Under the pieces are notes generated by a model that saw nothing but the letters and a program-made list of their open reading frames with translations, was not told the DNA's origin and did not search any database. From positions 1 through 64,000 of the forward strand of contig FMBT01000373.1 of the NCBI GenBank assembly GCA_900095095.1: a stretch of 64,000 nt of DNA, in the 5' to 3' direction. Source of the stretch: Fragilariopsis cylindrus CCMP1102 (taxonomy: Eukaryota; Bacillariophyta; Bacillariophyceae; Bacillariales; Bacillariaceae). Every line of letters starts with the position of its first letter. The stretch's first letter is position 1. Positions 38,385-49,721 of this stretch are shown here, one piece after another. A program made the position numbers and the translations under genes.

Positions 38385-41300
38385 TTGTTTGCAACAAATA
38401 TAAAAAAGAAATTAACTTCTACAAAGATGGAAATGATAAAAAGATACCTCCAGGCACAATCCGAGGAATATTATTTAACAGGAGCTGCTGCCGCCGCTGG
38501 TGGTTCTCCTGATAATGATACTTCAGCCTCATCATTAACTGGTGATGATGATGATGAATATTCGTATGTTGGATATATTCCCACTACGTACGATCCAGAC
38601 TGGACGTTTACGGGATGTATCATAGCTGGTTGTCTATTGATTAATTTAAGTTTACCATTATGGATTTATTTAGGAAATTGTTTAGGATTTGATGATCGGT
38701 CACGAAATATTCGTCGTAGAAATAAAAAATCCATGGAAGGATGGGAAAATAATCAGAATGCCAATCACGAGAACGAGAACGAGAACAATGATAAAAACAA
38801 AAACAACGATGACAATAACAACAATAACAATATCAGTGGTGAGGATATTTTGATAAAACAACTTGATGATGCTCGATCGGCGATCAGTGTAGGGCGCTAT
38901 TCGTACACTCCAGGTGACTATGGTGATGAGGCAAGATATCATTCTAATTCTTTCACCCCTGGTGGTGGTAATGGTAGTGGATCTGTTGTGAGTGATTCAA
39001 TTGCACGATCACGAGCGGGAACACATATTGGTTTTACACATCATAAAAATCGTCTAGATGCTCCTGGCGGGTCAGTATTTTCTAGTACATCAGGATTTAC
39101 TGATGCAGTTTTATATGCAAAACCAAAACGATCCAGACATGCTGGACGTCGTGCCGGTAAAACAAAACGAATTATCACAACTAAGTCTGCAGTGATGGGA
39201 GGAGATGACTGTGACGACAATGGTACGACGACGGGTGGTGGTAGTGGGAAACTTGATGTTCGGATGGCAGCAGAATTTACAAAAGCAGAAATTGATATAC
39301 ATCAACAACGTCAACAACAGGCTGCCTCGACTACTGTGTTTCAACAACAACTAAACCACCAAGAATATAACACAATCACTCCAACAACATCCTCTGAAAT
39401 TGATTCAGGAAGCGCAGTAGACGATTCACGATGTGATGCATCAATTCTTAGTAAGCTTGATGCGGATGCTATTAGTGTACAAGATGCCGTTGATGCTCGA
39501 GATGGTGGAAAGAATTTTGGTATTGTTGGTGGTGCTGGTGATAATATGTTGAAAAATAGCTATGGTTGTGGCCATATCCCAATGCTGGAACGATTTTTAG
39601 AAACTGTTGATTGGGATAAGGAAATGAAAAAGTATATTACATTGGCTGGTCATTACAGTGTCCAAGGTATCGTTGTTGAGATTTTAGGCCTAGTTGAAAT
39701 TTCATTAATTGGACATTTAATGGGAATTTCTTCAGCAAATGCATATATTATTGTTGGTATTACTACAGGATTTACAGGAACGATCACTACAGGATTTTAT
39801 GAATGTACCGGCATATTGATCCCACAAGCAAACGGTGCAAAGAATTATGTATTAATCGGTCGGTATATGCAATTGGCTATGGTCCTTTATTGTATTGTAG
39901 CACTTCCAGCAGCAATCTTTTGGTGTTTTTATACGGAAAAGGCTATAATTTGGTATGGATTCGATGCTAAAACTGCTGCCATTGGATATAAGTACTTTTT
40001 GGTTACGTTACCAAATTTTTTTACATATGGTATTGATGCTGTATTGTATGAATTATTGAACACGGTCGGTCGTCATAAGTACGCAACAACTTTTACCTTA
40101 GTTTCAAGTATCGCCCATACAAGTATTATTGCTGGTATGCTCTTTTATGGTGTCAAGGATCTTTGGGTACTTGGCCTATTTGAGATGCTTAGTGAAACAA
40201 TTTGTTTGATCATTAACTTTGCAATTATGGTCTACAATGGTTGGTTAGACGAGTATTGGGAAGGTCTTATTAAAACCAACGGATTGAAGGTACGTACAAT
40301 ATATCTTATATACGATTATACGATACGGTAGGGTAGGGCGATACAACATATCGAGCTGGAAAACTGAGTACACTGTCTTTATCTCACACATTCCATGATT
40401 ATATTTTGTTTTAATTTGCAACATAGGATTTGCGTGCCGTCAAAAACGTGTTCAACACGGCGATACCACTTAGTTTTGCTTGGTTATTGACGTACGGAGA
40501 AGTAAGTCTTCATGGTATCCTTTCTCTTCAAATCTCCTGTTAATTTATTGTTTTCTGTGGAAGATTTACTACGTGATTATTAGGTATCAGCGTCTCACCT
40601 ATCATCACTCCGTCATTCCCGTTTTTGTTCTATTTATATCCTTATTGATCGCAGTGGGAAGTGATGACATTTTTTGCAAGGGCTATGGGCAATGGTGGAG
40701 CAGAAGTTGCCGCTTGGGGCCTTATGGGTTATCTATGGAGCGCGTTTGAAACGCTTACAAGTACGTACAAGTAGAGCGGCCGTGTGGATTGAATTCAAAA
40801 AAAGGCTGTATTTCTATTATCTTTTGTTCCTGTTTTTTTGGATTCAATTGTTTTCTCACTAACACTTTTTATCTATATCTTGGTTTTAAATAGATGGATT
40901 TGGAGATGCCGCCGAAGTCCGTGTAGGATTTAGAATGGGATCGGGGCAAGTACGTTTAGCCAAACTTTGTGCAGATAAAGCAATGTATGTCTCGTTCACT
41001 GTTGCGGTTTATGCGACTGGAATCCTTTTCATTCTTGCGATGTGGATTCCTAGCTGGTTAACCCCCGATCCCACGCTACAAAAGATGCTGTTTGACATCA
41101 TTCCTTTGATCGGATTTGGGCAGATATTGATGGTGTGGGGAATGGTGGCGTGGGCTGTGTTGGGTGCACAAGGGCGGATTCGTATCGCTACTGCTTTAGA
41201 ATTTTTTATTAGCTGGGGAATTGGTGCACCAGTTGCTGCTATCATGACCTTTGTTTTCAACTATAACCTAGAGGGTATTGTTGGTGCTATGACTATCTCC

Positions 41301-42341
41301 TACACCATCGGTACGAATGTCTACCTGTATATGCTTCATACTTCTGACTGGGAAGCGCTATCTGCCATTGTTGTGGCTAGTAATGTAGCTGAAGGGCAAA
41401 CTTTCGACGAATTTGATTGGAGTGAACTTCCTGAAAATATAAGAGATGCTGCGATAGTTCTCGGATATAACAAATCGTAAGTGCCACAGAATTGTGTCTA
41501 CTACTATTGTTCATGTGCATGTGCATGTGTGTGTTCTGATATAGATGAAGAAACTAACTAATATTGGTCATCTATCCGCTTGATCTCTTTCTTTTAAATT
41601 GTTTGTATTACTACCTGCTGCAGGATGTGGGAGACTGGCGAGGAAGAACCAGGAAGTAACGAAAAAATGTGGGAAGAATTATCCTCTGCCGAACAAAAAG
41701 CTGCTGGCTTGTTGGGTTACACCAAGAAGACGTGGAACCAGGAAACCGACACAGTAAGCTCGGTAGAAGAGAAGATGCCTTACGACGGCATATCTTTCGA
41801 CAAACTCCCGCTAAAAGCAAATAAAGCAGCTGTATGTTTAGGCTACAATAAGGAAATATGGGATTCAGATGACAAAATATCTGCGGACAGTAAGAAATGG
41901 AATGAACTGACACCTGCTGAGCAAAAGGCTGCAGAATTTCTTGGTTATGATTCCAGAAAATGGGCCGTTACGCACGGCCAAGATTTCAGTGTTGTGAACG
42001 ATGATTGGGCAAGCCTCTCAAAGGAAGCGAAGAGTGCAGCGAAAGTATTGGGTTACACAGCTTCAATTTGGAACAATGACGGAAGTGTCCCTGCAGAAGA
42101 TGAGGATTGGAACGAATTGACATCAAAGCAACGAGCCGCAGCAGAGACTCTTGGTTACACAGAGAAAAAATGGAACGATGACGATGACGACGACGATGAT
42201 GGTGAATCAAATGATTCACCGAAGGTTACTGAGCCTCCTTCATCCCAAAGTCTTCGCAAGGGTGTACCTGATCAAATAATATCTGTATCCAACCCCCTCG
42301 ATTCTGTATCAAGCGGAATTTTGTCTATGTTTGGGATCTAG
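38385..42341 (+). CDS. MATE-family transporter with C-terminal LGY repeats, five exons
   Basis: Multi-pass MATE efflux protein; relatives export organic cations or metabolites against H+ or Na+. Exons: 38385-40289, 40427-40501, 40655-40760, 40894-41476 and 41624-42341, all with GT-AG introns and in phase (about 1,128 residues). The first 400 residues are mostly low complexity around one membrane segment (TGCIIAGCLLINLSLPLWIY). The MATE core starts near ETVDWDKEMKKYITLAGHYS and includes GLVEISLIGHLMG and TTGFTGTITTGFYECTG. Exons 2-4 supply the second half. The tail has six repeats of the form W-x-x-L-x4-5-AA-x-x-LGY-x4-W, for example WNELTPAEQKAAEFLGY. The start may instead be the Met at 38427. 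The repeats are probably cytosolic; their role is unknown. Confidence 0.82.
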
Positions 42342-43114
42342 AGCGGCGAAGAATCGAAGGAGAGCTTGTCCAGATAAAAAATTAAGACCATATATGTGAG
42401 GACTGGCAATAAAAACTGAACCTCTCGCTGAAGAAATATGGGATGACGATAATTCATAAGTAAATATATCTTACTATCAAACTGTTTGATACTACCCCTC
42501 ATCATCACTTGATCAGACGCTATTAAAGGTAATGAATTTTCTAGCTAAGTCTAGTTTTTCTCTATAGTATTGAATAGTCGACGAACAATTATTGTTCGAG
42601 TTTTGCATAATATTTATTAGTACAATTAGATGCATAATATTTATTAGTACAATTAGATGTGTACTTTTCTTCTTTGTGTGGTAATACACTACAAACTCCG
42701 AAAGGAAAGTCTGGTATGAATTCTTGTTTTTCTACTTTGTTGTTGTCGAATTTATCTTATACACTTATATTAATTGTCCCATCGTGTTTACCATCATCGC
42801 TGCCATTGTTATTGTGGTTATGATATATGTGTGGGGTTCAAGGATCCTTCCTTTGAGCCATAAGCCATGATGCAGTAGTGTTACCGTCCTTGTGTATTAC
42901 CTTATATCGATGATGTTCAATGAATATTATGCACACCAGAGGTGCCAAAAATGAAAGCATTATAGCTACAATACATATATCTAATTTTCTTTGTTCCTTT
43001 TCGATCTGGGAGATAGTGCCAGGGATTCCAACGTACGTTGTTTTTGTCATAGCGAGAGGGTTGCTTAGAAAGGGCTGTTCAGCAGATATATATATATATA
43101 TATATATATTATGT
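42342..43114. other. Intergenic region or 3' flank of the CorA gene
   Basis: A 25-bp sequence (ATGCATAATATTTATTAGTA...) is repeated in tandem near 42605-42660. A minus-strand ORF at 43236-42838 contains one possible membrane segment (ICIVAIMLSFLAPLVCIIF) and a basic tail. It could be a further exon of the CorA gene, but no convincing splice pair links it. A (TA)n run lies at about 43085-43110. Confidence 0.4.
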
Positions 43115-45158
43115 CTACTTCGAATGCGATCTCCCAAAATTAAGCAAGCAGATTGTGGAGATAGAAAAAGAAAGAGCCGCCAAGCACCAAAACATAATAT
43201 ACCCGTTTTCCAATTGAAGATCTGGCATGTTGACAAAATTCATTCCCCAAACACCTACACATAAATCCAAACGAGAAGAAAGTGAAACAAATATAGTAAG
43301 TGAACAACTCGTAAAGATCACAGGCATCAATTGACGATAGAGAAAGGAACAATTTATGGATGCTTTTGTTGTATCTATAACAACGTACCTGTTAAAAATT
43401 GTGCTGGCAAAAAAGTAGCAGAAATTACTGTTAGGGTGTAAAGTGTTGTATCCATTTGTCTTGCCTGAAATTTTTCATCCTCATCATCAATTGACTCGCA
43501 TAATGAAATAAGAATTTTTACATCTTCATCGTAAATTTCTAGATTATCAAAAACATCTCTAAGGTAAACAGTTGCTCCCGCACTAAAGGAATCGTCTTCA
43601 ATAACATGGACCAAAAGTTTTAAGAAAGGTTTCATCCTGCGGCTCATTGACTTTAATTCGTCCTTCATCTGGTGGATTCGGTCCTTTAATAAAGGAAGAA
43701 AAAATGATGTTAGCAAAGATTTTATTCTTAAAATAAAAAAGATATATAATAGTCATCCACCCATGCACCATACCTGATTGATTGACTGACGACGTACCAA
43801 TTTTTTGTAACCTTTTTCCTGTAAGATTTTGCTTTCTTTTTGAATAGCTGCGGTAATTGTCTTTATGATCGGACCGATCTTATCCACACTTTGATCCAAT
43901 AGACTATATGCCAAATATTGGCCATCATACTGTCGTAATTTGGAGTAACTTTTTTTCAGTTCATTCCGTACTGACTTCCAGCAATCATCATCACATTGTT
44001 CATTGTTGAATGTAATAACAGTGTTTCCGTGAGGTTTGGTGATAAAAATGGATGTCATATGTATACCAATTTTTGGAACCTCTTCTTCATCTGCGAAAAT
44101 ATTCAATTTCTTCCTGTCAAAACACCCACGCCAGCTGCTGCTTGCCTTCTTCGTCGTCTTCTTTATTTGTGCATCGACAACTTCTGTAACAGTATCCTTT
44201 TCGGCTTGTTTCAGGTAGAAAACTGGAATCATGATAAAGTAATGACCGGGGTACGTATCTGCTTTACTTCTTTGGTTTGTCTGATTGAGAGCATCCTCAA
44301 GGCAAGTGGATGTAAACGATACTTCACGGCCATCATCTTCATAATATTGGAAGCTTTCCTGCCTGTAATGTTAATCCATCGTACAGAAATTTCCTTGTCC
44401 CTTTGAACAAGAAAGAATTCCATTAACGACATAGAATTAACCTTTAACACTCTCGATGATTTGACTAAACCGATTCCTTCTAAGACACTTCGTTTCAAAC
44501 CACTACTATTGTAATCAAAGAACTCAGTAAGGACTATGTCCTTATTCTTTGCCGATTTGGATGCTGCCTTTAGGATTGATCGTAACATTAGTAGCCTCAA
44601 TCCTTCTGAAAATTCGGCAAAACTGATTTCTCCAGAATTGTCCGCATCAAGGTATTGGACTAATCCTAGAAAGCTTCGATCGTCAAGCGGTTGAGAAGAT
44701 CCGAGTTCTGCACCGTGCTGAGACAAGCCAACCTTTAATTCTTCGTAGGAGATAGTTCCACTATCATCTTCATCAAAGATCTTGAATAACTTCATCAGTC
44801 GATCTTCTGTCAGATCAAAGGATGATTCAAAAATCGATCCCAACCCCTCACCGGAATCAATATTACCAGAAGAATACATTCGACTCATTGATGCCGCTTG
44901 TCGACCAAGTCCATCATTCTGATTTCCATTTCCATCATCGGCCTCGGCCGGAGACAAGGAAGTGAACAGGAAATCTTCCAATGCGGCCGCCGTTGCTTGA
45001 TTCTCATCAATATTTTGGAACCCAATTGGTCTAGAAGAATCACGACCTTGAATTTCGGCATTCGTCGGCGTCCCTCCCCTTTCTATATCGATAGAATCTG
45101 GTAGGCACCCAGAGGTAGCAGATGTCCTTGGATTCTTACTGGATGGACCTGGCAACAT
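43115..45158 (-). CDS. EF-hand CorA-type Mg2+ channel, frame interrupted
   Basis: Divalent-cation channel of the CorA superfamily. Two EF-hands lie in the N-terminal half: DEDDSGTISYEEL and DADNSGEISFAEF, both with full Ca2+-ligand patterns. The cytosolic CorA domain continues with KYRLHPLAL and GHYFIMIPVFYLKQA. The membrane end has FLPAQFLTG, the signature GMN in GVWGMNFVNMPDLQ, and a second helix (YIMFWCLAALSFSISTICLL). Exons: 45158-44249, continuing in another frame to 43774, then 43683-43389 and 43254-43115. Introns start GTATGG and GTACGT. The break at 44248-44251 fits one missing C in a CCCC run. Ca2+ control of Mg2+ flux is inferred from the EF-hands. Confidence 0.82.
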
Positions 45159-45784
45159 AATTAATTCAATCTATTATTCTCGGCGTTGGGATGTGAGATA
45201 TGGATGTAGACGTAACAGATCAAATTTTATGGCAATTTCGACCCCCGGTTCAAAACTAAACTAGGTTGCTTTGCGTTTCACGTAATCCTGATTGATGTCA
45301 GTGGGGTTGTGCATCTATTTGTTGAGGTGAGTTTGTTGAGGTGAAGATTTTCTGACGACATTACTGGAAGAACATGTAATGAATACCAGTCTATGCATGT
45401 AGATCCTGTGCATGTATTCTTGTTGAGGTGAGAGCGAAGATTTTTTAGCCAAACATCACCTAAGCCGTATTTGTCTACAGATTTAGTTGGAAGTAAGCCC
45501 GATAAAATCGGGTGGCATAAGTGGAGTTCAAAGTAAGAAGGACGCATTAGTTAGGCCCGGTATTTTGTGAGTGCTGTACTGTAGATCTTAGTATTTTAAA
45601 AGGTTTTAGCGTCTTAATTACGCGCAAAAAATTCCTCACGATAGCGCGTGCGAATCATGGGTGCACGGAGGAAGTACTTTAGGGCAACATTGAACATCAT
45701 CACATACGATCCATCTACAAACAAATCCGAAAATGTAATAATAATACACTTGTAGTCCATCAACTAAAATGATACTCATATACA
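45159..45784. promoter_or_regulatory. Divergent intergenic region between CorA and PIF1-like genes
   Basis: About 625 bp between divergent start codons. A short repeated phrase (TTGTTGAGGTGA) occurs at about 45318, 45331 and 45421. No gene was recognised; a 90-codon minus ORF (45278-45547) lacks known motifs. Confidence 0.4.
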
Positions 45785-48688
45785 ATGTCAGACAGAGCCT
45801 ATTCGTCAACTCCAGAGAAGCGACATCCTCATAATCCGTATGCCCAAAGAGCACATTCGTCAACACCAAAGAAGCGACCTCTTTCACAATGCAGTTCCCA
45901 GCACAGCTTTTCTAATCCGCAATCATTTGATTTCGCTAGCAGCGGTGGTACTACAAATAGTAGTATTAACACCAAAGTGCAACACGAATCCCCTTCTTCA
46001 AAGCGTCAATCACCTGGAATTGGAAACAACGACGAATTCATTTATTGTAGTGGCGGCAACAGCAACAGCAACAGCAAAAACAAAAACAGCATTAACAAGG
46101 AATATTATCAAAATAATCACAATGGTAATGATACTATGTGTACTGACGATGACGATGATGATGATGATGACGAACAACAACTATCGCAGATTCTAGAAAT
46201 GGCACCCGAATTTGATGGTATAACAAAAGGCATAGAGCAACTATCACTGAATGAGGAGGTCGTCGAAGAAATAGGAGATGAGCTCCAGGAGAAAGCAATC
46301 GGACTCGCTGCGGAAGGAAATAATATATTCCTAACAGGAAAAGCGGGGACGGGAAAAAGTTGGACAACAAGAAAGATAGTTGCTGCGTGTCGTAGTAGAA
46401 AAAAGATTCACATCACAGCTCCTACTGGAATTGCTGCTATCAATGTAAATGGGAGGACTATACATTCCTGGGGAGGGTTTGGATTGGGTGAATATATGCA
46501 AGACTTTGATAGAATGATGGGCCCAGAAACTATGAAAAAGATACGAGATACTGACACATTACTAATCGACGAAATATCCATGATCGATGGTCACTTCTTT
46601 GATGTCCTTGAATGCATGATTTCGATCATTCGTTGCTATGATATGGTTGATGAAAGAATTAAGGAAATAAAGGAAATCGGGAATAAAATTAGTGAAAACG
46701 CGGGTGGGACGCCAAACTCCATAATTAGTCCATACATGCTGGAAATGCGTAGGACGTGGGGTGATATAGAACCTTGGGGTGGTATGCAATTGATCGTTGT
46801 TGGTGATTTCTTTCAACTGCCACCAATACCAAGAAATGGAAGAGTACTTCTAGAGAACGACGAACTATCGGAAACGGAAAACAATCTCAAAATTGGACGG
46901 CAGGGTTGTTATGCCTTTGAGAGTCATACATGGCATCGAAGCGACCTGCAAATAGTTGAACTTCAAAAGGTACATAGACAAGCCGAAAATGATGGACTGT
47001 TCGAGCTACTTAACGCTATGCGGGCGGGGGAAGCAAATCTAACATACAATCACCAGGCTGCCTTGAGTGCTCTTCGGGCACCGATACAGGAACGAAACGA
47101 TGGGATCGTCCCAACAGAATTACATTCAATGAATCGCAATGTTGACAAGGTCAACAGAAGCCAACTAGAAAGATTACCTGGAGATTCGCATACGCTTAAC
47201 TCACTCGACGAAGTTGTGTTTGACTCCAAATACAAAAGTAAACTACTGAAGAAGTATAAGTTAGAACTTGTCAGCCATATGCCGTATTTGTTTGCTTCTG
47301 TTGAGGAACCACCACCACCACCTTCTTTACTACGCGAAACCTGTGATAAGCTGGCTTCGCTCGAAGAAAAGAGAAAAATACTCATCGCAAAGGAAGACTA
47401 CGAGACTTTGATTACCATGAAACCGGTAATAAAAGGTCTGAAAGAAAAAATAGAGACTCTTGAAAGAGAAGAAAAGGAAAAATCTGATATAAGTTTTACA
47501 TCGATTAAGAAATTTCTTGACGGATCTTTTGGTGACACTAAGAATGAAGATCCCTCAACGATATTCCAAAATTATCAAGCTTTCGTAGCTCAACTGAAAG
47601 TCGATTTCGAAGCTCTAAACGAGCATGCAGGTAAAAGATTTTTCCAGAAGGATTGTCGAGTCAACGAAACAATAATGTTAAAAGAAAACGCTCAAGTAAT
47701 GCTACTGTGGAATTTGGATGTACCCGGACAGCTTGCAAACGGAAGTAGAGGGATTTTGAAAGGATTTGTACCAATAGCATCCTATCGACGTCTAATCGAT
47801 CGAGAAATAAAGAAACGACAGAATGATGAAGAAAATAGAACAAATAATGAATCCGTTAAACAAACCGGACCTGTTGTTTCTGGGAAGTGTCAATGTCATA
47901 TTGAACCGGGCATAGTTTCGTGTAAATGCACTGCCGCAAACGATCCGACCAAATGTGTTCACGAAAAATCTGAAGACGTAAAGAAAGATAAAGAAGAAAC
48001 TGAGGCAGTTGACGACTATACTTATTCCATTGATTCAGAGATCCTACAGGAAATTAAATCGAATATAGGATGTATGTCGGATTTAAATGATGAACTTCGT
48101 ATCATTGATAAAATTTCAATGTCAGAAATGATGACTGCCTTGCCTTATGTTCAGTTCACAAATGGGAGAAAACGATTGATTCGTCCACAACCGTTCAAGA
48201 AGGAATTTAAAGGATGTGGACATGCTTCTCGTTGGCAAATTCCTTTGACCTTGGCGTGGGCTATATCTATCCATAAATCACAGGGTATGACAATCGACTT
48301 GCTTCATGTGAATCTCAATGGATGCTTTGCTCCTGGTCAAGCATACGTTGCCTGTAGTCGAGGACGTAGTTTGAAATCAATGACGGTAGTAAATTTCAAT
48401 CCCAATGAAATCAAAACGAGCGAGAAGGTTCAAAAATTCTACAAACTGTTGAATACTGATGCACCCTATTCTCAGACGTGGTCGGATACAATTGCTGAAT
48501 TCGATAAATCTCAAAAAGATAAACACCAACTGAAGAAACGTATGAAGCAGCGATACAAGGATGACAAGTGTCCAAATTGTTTCGCACGTTGCAGTGTAAA
48601 TCAAGCGAAAAAAGACGGGAGATGGTTCATCGTGTGCTCAGTTGTCTACGGACACTTTTTTCAATGGGTTCCAGTAACACCACATTAG
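45785..48688 (+). CDS. PIF1-family DNA helicase with GRF-type zinc finger
   Basis: 967 residues, one exon, intact. A low-complexity N-terminus precedes the helicase core. Walker A is FLTGKAGTGKSWTTRKIV, motif Ia ITAPTGIAAINVNGRTIHSW, and Walker B LLIDEISMIDGHFFDVLE. Motif III is QLIVVGDFFQLPP, and the late motifs are LTLAWAISIHKSQGMTIDL and YVACSRGRSLKSM. This is the PIF1 branch of 5'-3' helicases, which unwind DNA at telomeres, G-quadruplexes and stalled forks. Odd features are a Cys-rich insert (KCQCHIEPGIVSCKCTAAND) between the two parts of domain 2 and a C-terminal CPNCFARCSVNQ...GRWFIVCS...FFQWV that fits a GRF-like zinc finger. It lies just outside the left end of the transposon candidate. 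A transposon origin (as in Helitrons) is not supported, because no Rep domain is present. Confidence 0.85.
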   Translation: MSDRAYSSTPEKRHPHNPYAQRAHSSTPKKRPLSQCSSQHSFSNPQSFDFASSGGTTNSSINTKVQHESPSSKRQSPGIGNNDEFIYCSGGNSNSNSKNKNSINKEYYQNNHNGNDTMCTDDDDDDDDDEQQLSQILEMAPEFDGITKGIEQLSLNEEVVEEIGDELQEKAIGLAAEGNNIFLTGKAGTGKSWTTRKIVAACRSRKKIHITAPTGIAAINVNGRTIHSWGGFGLGEYMQDFDRMMGPETMKKIRDTDTLLIDEISMIDGHFFDVLECMISIIRCYDMVDERIKEIKEIGNKISENAGGTPNSIISPYMLEMRRTWGDIEPWGGMQLIVVGDFFQLPPIPRNGRVLLENDELSETENNLKIGRQGCYAFESHTWHRSDLQIVELQKVHRQAENDGLFELLNAMRAGEANLTYNHQAALSALRAPIQERNDGIVPTELHSMNRNVDKVNRSQLERLPGDSHTLNSLDEVVFDSKYKSKLLKKYKLELVSHMPYLFASVEEPPPPPSLLRETCDKLASLEEKRKILIAKEDYETLITMKPVIKGLKEKIETLEREEKEKSDISFTSIKKFLDGSFGDTKNEDPSTIFQNYQAFVAQLKVDFEALNEHAGKRFFQKDCRVNETIMLKENAQVMLLWNLDVPGQLANGSRGILKGFVPIASYRRLIDREIKKRQNDEENRTNNESVKQTGPVVSGKCQCHIEPGIVSCKCTAANDPTKCVHEKSEDVKKDKEETEAVDDYTYSIDSEILQEIKSNIGCMSDLNDELRIIDKISMSEMMTALPYVQFTNGRKRLIRPQPFKKEFKGCGHASRWQIPLTLAWAISIHKSQGMTIDLLHVNLNGCFAPGQAYVACSRGRSLKSMTVVNFNPNEIKTSEKVQKFYKLLNTDAPYSQTWSDTIAEFDKSQKDKHQLKKRMKQRYKDDKCPNCFARCSVNQAKKDGRWFIVCSVVYGHFFQWVPVTPH

Positions 48689-49027
48689 CTTTTATTAGAG
48701 GAAAGGATACATATATAATGTATCTACCTACTTGATTAGTTCATTCACGTTGTCAACGATCGTTTGCTATTCATTGCCTGTAACTTATCTTCATGTCGAC
48801 CACAAAATTTCTAAGTAAAAAACTACTATTAGTAAGTTAGCTAAATAATACAGTAGTTATGATGATGTTGGGAAATCAATCGAACAATCAATCACAGCAG
48901 GCTATGAGATAGAATTTCGATGAATGACTAATTGATAATGACATCAAATAATAAATGCATAAAATGTGATCGAAATTAAAAAAGTGATCGCGCGCGACCA
49001 TGCACAGTGCAAAAATAACGGTATCTT

Positions 49028-49114
49028 TATATCCATGGTGATTTTTGAAACTCAAATATGAGTTTTATCCACGTTTCAAAAAAATGAAACTCAGATCTGA
49101 GTTTCATTTTTTTT
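49028..49114 (+). repeat. Left inverted terminal block of the transposon candidate
   Basis: Outer block at 49028-49046, then a palindrome GAAACTCAAATATGAGTTT-like at 49047-49066, then the palindrome GAAACTCAGATCTGAGTTTC at 49086-49105, flanked by A and T runs. Confidence 0.6.
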
Positions 49115-49279
49115 CTTCACAACGCAGATTTTTTAAATCTCGATGTCATGACAACGAATACCCGAACACGACAAACAACATGAAATACACCTAATAGACG
49201 TATCATAGCATAAGGAATACATAAATCAGTCATTTATTTAACTTATTTTCTTCTAATATTGATTATGACAATGATAGTC

Positions 49280-49720
49280 TTATTCTAATAAGTTAGGACT
49301 ACGGAGAGACATTATATTCATCTTCTGGGAGAGGTGATAGTCCTCCTCGTACTCATTGTCAATGTCAACCTGGACGGTAGGCAAATCGGTAGCTTCGTCT
49401 TCTCCTTCTCCATCATCAGTAGTATCATCATCATCATCATCAGTGTCATCGTCAGCATTAGGAGGAACTCGACGTTGTGGAAGAGGACTGGTGATATCTT
49501 CTTCTTCTTTAATGGTAGGAGTACCCTTGACTTGGACATACTTCTTGATCGCATCATTGATCATTTTTTTCATGCATTGAGCAAGCAACAAATCAACAAT
49601 AGGATCGTCACCATCAACGTCGGCAGCAGCAGCACCACCACCACCACCACCATCTTCATTGGATGGTTCGATACTGACAGTAATACTGCCAGTTACTTTA
49701 ACAGAAAAGGATGTCTTCAT
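49280..49720 (-). CDS. Small acidic hypothetical protein inside the transposon candidate
   Basis: 146 residues; no family recognised. It starts MKTSFSVKVTGSITVSIEPS, an amphipathic beta-like stretch, then a Gly/Ala run, a possible helix (VDLLLAQCMKKMINDAIKKY) and a long acidic region, ending SLRSPNLLE. The ATG is preceded by a (GTT)n leader that is mirrored upstream of the divergent ORF at 50148. It may be an accessory protein of the element. The acidic part is encoded by repeats, so chance is a partial alternative. Confidence 0.45.
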   Translation of the reverse strand: MKTSFSVKVTGSITVSIEPSNEDGGGGGGAAAADVDGDDPIVDLLLAQCMKKMINDAIKKYVQVKGTPTIKEEEDITSPLPQRRVPPNADDDTDDDDDDTTDDGEGEDEATDLPTVQVDIDNEYEEDYHLSQKMNIMSLRSPNLLE

Positions 49721-49721
49721 T

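Noticed and set aside
45278-45547. Minus ORF upstream of the PIF1-like gene
   Set aside because: No recognisable motif; contains short internal repeats and sits in a divergent promoter region.
45785-48688. PIF1-like gene as part of a Helitron
   Set aside because: No Rep/HUH nuclease domain or Helitron end signals were seen; it looks like a cellular PIF1-family helicase.
49020-49030. TTAA target duplication expected for piggyBac
   Set aside because: No TTAA is present at either proposed terminus, so it was not claimed; the nearest left TTAA is about 50 bp outside.
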